Of a DNA stretch of 64,000 nt, positions 61,474-64,000 are shown one piece after another (position 1 is the first letter of the stretch; each line of letters begins with the position of its first letter). Source of the DNA: Rikenellaceae bacterium (GTDB taxonomy: Bacteria > Bacteroidota > Bacteroidia > Bacteroidales > Rikenellaceae); contig SUZK01000003.1 in assembly GCA_015059955.1 (NCBI GenBank), forward strand, positions 62,001-126,000. Direction: 5' to 3'. The translations under genes were made by a program, and so were the position numbers. The notes under the pieces were generated by a model, which saw only the letters and a list, made by a program, of their open reading frames with translations, ran no database searches and had not been told where the DNA came from.

Positions 61474-61884
61474 TTACTTGTTCTTGTTCTCGCAGAGCTC
61501 GGTGAGGATGCCCTGAGTAGACTTTGGGTGAAGGAATGCGATAGTCAAGCCCTCAGCACCCTTACGTGGGGTCTTGTCGATAAGACGGATACCGTGAGCC
61601 TCAGCGTCAGCAAGCTGCTCCTCGATATTCTCGCAAGCGAGTGCCATGTGGTGGATACCGATACCCTTGTTCTCGATATACTTAGCGATGGTTGACTCAG
61701 GTGAAGTAGGCTCCAAAAGCTCAATCTTAGTCTGACCAAGCATAAAGAATGCGGTCTTAACCTTCTGGTCAGCTACCTCCTCGATAGCGTAACACTTCAA
61801 ACCCAATACATTCTCCCAATAAGGAATTGCCTCCTCCAAGCTGTTAACGGCGATGCCGAGATGCTCAATGTGTGATACTTTCAT
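61474..61884 (-). CDS. mce: Methylmalonyl-CoA epimerase
   Basis: A 136-residue glyoxalase-fold epimerase that interconverts (R)- and (S)-methylmalonyl-CoA, feeding the decarboxylase. Metal ligands are H7 (VSHIEHLGIAV region), the His of GIGIHHMAL (about 78) and the Glu near the C-terminus. Length is typical. It is the first gene of the operon, with a TACCTTTG -7 box at 61973-61980 on the minus strand. The 270-bp gap to the divergent gene at 62155 contains no other gene. Confidence 0.96.
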   Translation of the reverse strand: MKVSHIEHLGIAVNSLEEAIPYWENVLGLKCYAIEEVADQKVKTAFFMLGQTKIELLEPTSPESTIAKYIENKGIGIHHMALACENIEEQLADAEAHGIRLIDKTPRKGAEGLTIAFLHPKSTQGILTELCENKNK

Positions 61885-62154
61885 AGCGTTTAGTAATTAT
61901 AAAGTTTAACTTAATATTTTTTTGTAAATTGTTTGATTTCAAGCTCAGGGTTGAGATAACTCAAAAATCACCCAAAGGTACTTCATTTTTTTGAAACGGC
62001 GAAATATTTTGACCTCTTTTTTAATTTATTTTTTACCCCTCTCTATACTAACACATTTTATTGGCCAAAAGTGAGTGTGGTGTTAAAAAATATAGAGCAA
62101 GGGATTGGATTTTGTAGAAAAAATCGTAACTTCGCAGAATAATAGGTTGAGTCT

Positions 62155-62634
62155 ATGAAAAAGATTATGATAATAATGGCGGCCATACTCATCTGGTGTG
62201 GCGAGACCAACGCCCAAAACATACGCCTCGGTGAGAAGATCCCAGAGATCAGCGTCGAGTCGGTACTGGGCGACCAGCTACGAATGATAAAGCAGGAGTA
62301 CACCTGTCTTATATTTATGCACTCGAAGTGCGAGCCATGTGTAAAGGCACTACCCGACTTCCATAAGATTGCTTCACCCCTCGGCGACAAGCTCGCAGTG
62401 GTGCTACTCACAAACGAGTCGCGCGACATGGAGGAGCATCTTCAGCGCGAGTTTGGCAGCTATGTGACAAGCATAGCCTTCGACCGTAACAAACACACAT
62501 ACCGCGCCTTTGGCATCAACTTCGTGCCCTTCGGCGTGATATACAACACCAAGAGCCGTCGTATCGAGTGGTTTGGTTCGATACAACAACTCGACAACAA
62601 GCAACTACAAACAATTTGTAAACCCCAAAAATAG
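62155..62634 (+). CDS. TlpA-like thioredoxin-fold secreted protein
   Basis: A 159-residue periplasmic protein. Signal peptide (IMIIMAAILIWCGETNA), then a thioredoxin/AhpC-TSA fold with the redox motif CEPC at 59-62 (MHSKCEPCVKALPDF) and the cis-Pro segment NFVPFGVIY. It is likely to reduce or oxidise protein thiols outside the cytosol. A TAACTTCG -7-like box is at 62127-62134. meaB starts 8 bp after its stop, so the two are co-transcribed, although a functional link is not obvious. Confidence 0.85.
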   Translation: MKKIMIIMAAILIWCGETNAQNIRLGEKIPEISVESVLGDQLRMIKQEYTCLIFMHSKCEPCVKALPDFHKIASPLGDKLAVVLLTNESRDMEEHLQREFGSYVTSIAFDRNKHTYRAFGINFVPFGVIYNTKSRRIEWFGSIQQLDNKQLQTICKPQK

Positions 62635-62642
62635 AACCCGTC

Positions 62643-63749
62643 ATGTCATTCACAAAGATAGAGCACTACGAGAAAGAGTATCTCGATGCACACCACGATA
62701 GCGCCCTCAACGTAACCGATGGGGTCGAGGATAAACCCGTGGTAAACCCATACTTTGTACGCCGTAAGCGCCGCACGATGACCACAGACGAGTATGTCAA
62801 CGGCATCCTTGATGGCAACATCACGATACTTGCACAGGCGATAACCCTTATCGAGAGCAACAACCCCACACACTATGCTCAGGCACAGGAGATTATCGAG
62901 CGCTGTCTACCCCACTCTGGCAAGTCCGTTCGCATCGGTATTACGGGCGTCCCTGGCGCTGGTAAGTCGAGCTTTATCGAGGCCGTAGGTAACATGGTGA
63001 CATCCTACAACCATCGCCTCGCGGTACTCGCCATCGACCCCTCGTCGGAGCGTAGCGGTGGCTCAATTCTCGGTGACAAGACACGTATGGAGAGCATCTG
63101 TCACAACCCCGACATCTTCGTACGCCCCTCGCCCTCGGCAGGCTCACTTGGTGGCGTGGCACGTAAAACACGCGAGACCATCGTACTATGCGAGGCTGCG
63201 GGCTTCGATGTCATATTTATTGAGACTGTGGGTGTTGGCCAGTCGGAGACTGCCGTGCACTCGATGGTCGATATGTTTATGATGCTTCAGATATCGGGTG
63301 CGGGCGACGAGCTTCAAGGTATCAAGCGCGGTATTATGGAGATGGCCGACATGATGGTTATCACCAAGGCCGATGGCGAGAATATCACCAAGGCGGAACT
63401 TGCCAAGGCGCAGTACCAGGGAGCATTGCAACTCTTCCCTCTTGCCGACTCAGGATGGCGACCTAAGGTATACACCTGTTCGTCACTCGTGGGCACAGGT
63501 TTGGAGGAGGTATGGCAGGGCGTGGAGCAGTACTTGCAACATATCGAGCTTAACGGCTACTTCACATCGAACCGCAACCGACAGAACAAGTATTGGATGT
63601 ATGAGACCATCAACGAGACACTCAAGTCGAGCTTCTATAACGACCCAGAGATAGAGTCGCGATTGGCCGATGTCGAGCAGCGCGTATTAGACGCCAAGCT
63701 ATCGTCATTTATCGCTGCCAAGGAGCTTCTCGATATATACTTTAAATAG
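62643..63749 (+). CDS. meaB: Methylmalonyl-CoA mutase-associated GTPase
   Basis: A 368-residue G3E GTPase that protects and reloads adenosylcobalamin on methylmalonyl-CoA mutase. P-loop GVPGAGKS at 102-109, LAIDPSSERSGGSILGDKTRM (switch I region), VIFIETVGVGQSE (switch II) and VITKAD (base recognition) are all present. The mutase genes themselves are not in the window, so this locus gives the chaperone plus the decarboxylating half of the propionate pathway. Confidence 0.97.
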   Translation: MSFTKIEHYEKEYLDAHHDSALNVTDGVEDKPVVNPYFVRRKRRTMTTDEYVNGILDGNITILAQAITLIESNNPTHYAQAQEIIERCLPHSGKSVRIGITGVPGAGKSSFIEAVGNMVTSYNHRLAVLAIDPSSERSGGSILGDKTRMESICHNPDIFVRPSPSAGSLGGVARKTRETIVLCEAAGFDVIFIETVGVGQSETAVHSMVDMFMMLQISGAGDELQGIKRGIMEMADMMVITKADGENITKAELAKAQYQGALQLFPLADSGWRPKVYTCSSLVGTGLEEVWQGVEQYLQHIELNGYFTSNRNRQNKYWMYETINETLKSSFYNDPEIESRLADVEQRVLDAKLSSFIAAKELLDIYFK

Positions 63750-63769
63750 TTTATTTTCAATAGTATAGA

Positions 63770-63806
63770 TAAGAAAAGGATAGATCGACGATCTATCCTT
63801 TTCTTA
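63770..63806. terminator. Terminator shared by convergent genes
   Basis: A perfect 17-bp stem (63770-63786 with 63790-63806) with a 3-nt loop, T-rich on the right arm. It can end meaB, and on the minus strand it also contains the stop codon of the YqaA-like gene. Confidence 0.85.
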
Positions 63807-64000
63807 TGCTACGAGGTATATTTTAAGTAGGGCCCAGACAATAAAGCGGCCGCACTTGCCGACAAACATCCATAGTGCTGAGGGCCAAAAGGGAGCTTTA
63901 TAGAAACCCAAGACAATGGCAAAGACATCGCCTACAAATGGAGTCCACGTCAACAGTGCCAGCCATGCTCCCCACCGCTCAACCTTCGCCTTATGGCGCT
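63804..64000 (-). CDS. YqaA/DedA-type membrane protein (partial, N-terminus outside window)
   Basis: The last 65 codons of a gene that continues beyond the window. The visible part, ERWGAWLALLTWTPFVGD then VFAIVLGFYKAPFWPSALWM and KCGRFIVWALLKIYL, matches the C-terminal region of YqaA/DedA (SNARE-associated/VTT) membrane proteins, where a WxPxxGD motif precedes the last two membrane helices. Such proteins are thought to act as lipid flippases or proton-linked transporters. The stop lies within the shared terminator stem. Confidence 0.8.
   Translation of the reverse strand, partial: RHKAKVERWGAWLALLTWTPFVGDVFAIVLGFYKAPFWPSALWMFVGKCGRFIVWALLKIYLVA

Overview
The window looks like a chromosome segment from a member of the Bacteroidales (phylum Bacteroidota). 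Three things support this. Promoters of the phylum-specific form (TTTG, about 19 nt, TAnnTTTG) stand before many genes, most clearly argS, the three tRNAs and rpmE2. The families are typical of the phylum: DUF3822 next to rsmD, a SurA/OstA-like operon, a TonB-type receptor with a carboxypeptidase-regulatory-like N-terminus, a DUF5106-thioredoxin lipoprotein, and LytS/LytTR regulators. MqnA and the Na+-pumping methylmalonyl-CoA decarboxylase point to a gut-type fermenter making menaquinone by the futalosine route and propionate via methylmalonyl-CoA. Genus cannot be fixed from the sequence.

Layout. 1-2.6 kb: right end of an exporter/HPr-kinase-like/S24-S26-peptidase-like locus that resembles a peptide-modification (RiPP-type) cluster, running into ispF. 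3.2-10.6 kb: dusB, two secreted proteins of unknown role, an iron alcohol dehydrogenase, argS, a thioredoxin-type lipoprotein and a LuxC-type acyl-CoA reductase. 10.8-19.05 kb: tRNA-Phe followed by an island bounded by a 52-bp direct repeat of the tRNA 3' end plus its terminator. It carries a type I restriction-modification system (hsdM-X-hsdS-Y-hsdR) with two unrecognised membrane-linked proteins, X and Y, and no integrase. 19.1-20.3 kb: a HIRAN protein and an ADP-ribosylglycohydrolase that share a promoter/operator design. 20.6-27.4 kb: tRNA-Lys, a BASS transporter, a PlsC-like acyltransferase, an Omp85-like barrel, rpmE2, mqnA and corA. 27.5-34.6 kb: a membrane protein, mutS, a RecD-like helicase, a membrane-anchored protein, DUF3822 and rsmD. 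34.67-35.2 kb: tRNA-Asp with a near-identical 170-bp duplication of its 3' end and downstream sequence, containing a foldable element with compensatory differences. 35.3-42.3 kb: envelope-biogenesis operon (SurA-like lipoprotein, SurA-like isomerase, large OstA-like protein with 11-residue repeats, GH2-like protein lacking the catalytic Glu). 42.4-48.1 kb: TonB-type receptor, His-rich secreted protein, LytTR/LytS pair. 48.2-48.57 kb: three 123-bp palindromic repeat units. 48.6-55.5 kb: gamma-carbonic anhydrase, mazG, two glycosyltransferases, a lipid A-type acyltransferase, rsmI, an acidic protein, deoC. 55.6-57 kb: FN3 lipoprotein. 57.7-63.7 kb: methylmalonyl-CoA decarboxylase operon (mce-mmdA-oadG-mmdC-mmdB, minus strand), then a TlpA-like protein and meaB (plus strand), and finally a partial YqaA/DedA-type membrane protein.

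The most unusual material is the tRNA-Phe restriction island with its two membrane-linked passengers, the duplicated structured element at tRNA-Asp, the 123-bp palindromic units, and the shared operator of the HIRAN and ADP-ribosylglycohydrolase genes. No CRISPR array, transposase, integrase or rRNA gene was seen.
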